Source: Neobacillus sp. YX16 (lineage in GTDB: Bacteria; Bacillota; Bacilli; Bacillales; Cytobacillaceae). From it: 64,000 bases of DNA. The stretch spans positions 4,354,001 to 4,418,000 of the forward strand of contig NZ_CP126115.1 of NCBI RefSeq assembly GCF_030123505.1. Reading direction: 5' to 3'. The position numbers and the translations under genes are program-made. Under the pieces are notes generated by a model. The model worked only from the letters and a program-made list of their open reading frames with translations, ran no database searches and had not been told where the DNA came from. Shown piece by piece: positions 63,601 to 64,000 of this stretch (positions within the stretch are counted from its first letter, which is position 1; each line of letters opens with the position of its first letter).

Positions 63601-63971
63601 GTTGATTTCCGCTCCACTAAGGAAAGCTTCTTTGAACAATCACCGCAGGGACAGGCGGTCTTTGCCGGTCACGAGGCTCTTCGCTTTCCGCAGGCGGTCC
63701 GGGAAGCCTGTCTAGCTACAGCGCCTAGCCCCTCGAGTCGCTTCGGTCCCAACGTTGAAGTCAAAGAACGACTTCATCGTCAGGCCCTCCAGCGCTTGTC
63801 GGGGCTGTACAAGGCGCTTCCGCTTTTCCTACTCCTCGGCGCTTAGAGATGAGCGGGGTCTCCCCTGCCCTGTCCTCCTGCAGGACATTGATTTACATCT
63901 TCGAATCTGCCCACGCACGAAGAAAATGCGATAGCATTTTCGAGGAGTCTCGCGCCTTCCGCGGAAATCAA
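63601..63971 (+). repeat. Dispersed mosaic repeat, long form (copy 6 of family A)
   Basis: About 371 bp from GTTGATTTCCGCTCC (63601-63615) to GCGGAAATCAA (63961-63971), its complement. It contains all three extra modules: Z (about 63615-63675), X (63711-63829, 119 bp) and Y (about 63879-63947). It lacks the outer GGCTGTGTTA ends of the short copies. No gene is visible between 63478 and the window end. Confidence 0.88.
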
Positions 63972-64000
63972 TTTATGAGCTTTAAATATCTATCCTTAAG

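Overview
The window looks like a chromosomal core segment of an endospore-forming, low-GC Bacillaceae (a Bacillus/Neobacillus-type genome, not B. subtilis itself). The evidence is a nearly unbroken run of genes in the order of the B. subtilis ypj-qcr-aro-hep-hbs-spoIVA-der-cmk-sleB-gudB-ypb-fer-res-spm-dac region, many sporulation genes (ypjB, spoIVA, ypeB/sleB, cotJABC, spmAB, dacB), the menaquinone genes hepS/menG/hepT, AGGAGG-type ribosome binding sites, and frequent TTG/GTG starts. Almost everything is on the minus strand; the plus-strand exceptions are the 5' YitT fragment, ypzI, cotJABC and fer. I saw no rRNA, tRNA, CRISPR array, transposase or prophage gene.

Layout. 1-5 kb: end of a YitT-family gene, a YugP-type metalloprotease, ypjB, ypjA and the menaquinol:cytochrome c reductase operon qcrABC. 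5-15 kb: ypiF, ypiBA, an unrecognised amidohydrolase-like gene, then the aromatic amino-acid block aroC-aroB-aroH-hisC-tyrA-aroA. This block lacks the trp genes (and cheR) found here in B. subtilis. 15-20 kb: ndk, hepS-menG-hepT, mtrB (TRAP), folE, hbs. 20-31 kb: spoIVA, yphF, yphE, gpsA, der, yphA, ypzI, fni, ypfD, plsC, cmk, ypfB. 31-38 kb: ypeB/sleB, prsW, an asparaginase, ypdA, gudB. 38-47.6 kb: mecB, a MerR/cobalamin-domain-like regulator, ypbG, a small membrane protein, a CBS-ACT protein, cotJABC, ypbF, ypbE, ypbD, recQ, ypbB. 47.7-51.8 kb: fer, ribU under an FMN riboswitch, an M23/LysM protein, sigX-rsiX. 52-64 kb: resABCDE, rluB, spmA/spmB/dacB, an N-terminally extended superoxide dismutase, ypuI and an unrecognised gene.

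How the genes work together. qcrABC, the menaquinone genes, resABC (cytochrome c maturation) and resDE (redox-responsive control) form a respiratory theme. aro/tyrA/hisC and folE supply chorismate, tyrosine/phenylalanine precursors, histidine transamination and folate. A third group builds and opens spores.

The most unusual signal is not a gene. It is a dispersed family of structured intergenic repeats: 183-185-bp units with GGCTGTGTTA/TAACACAGCC ends, and longer mosaic versions (about 350-370 bp) carrying extra modules. One 119-bp module shares its ends with separate stand-alone repeats, one of which sits inside the cotJ operon. Several units lie a few bases beyond intrinsic terminators. Other points to check are the trp-less aro block that still has TRAP, an amidohydrolase-like protein without the metal-binding HxH, a MerR regulator lacking the cobalamin-ligand histidine, and an A9 tract that sets the C-terminus of YpdA.
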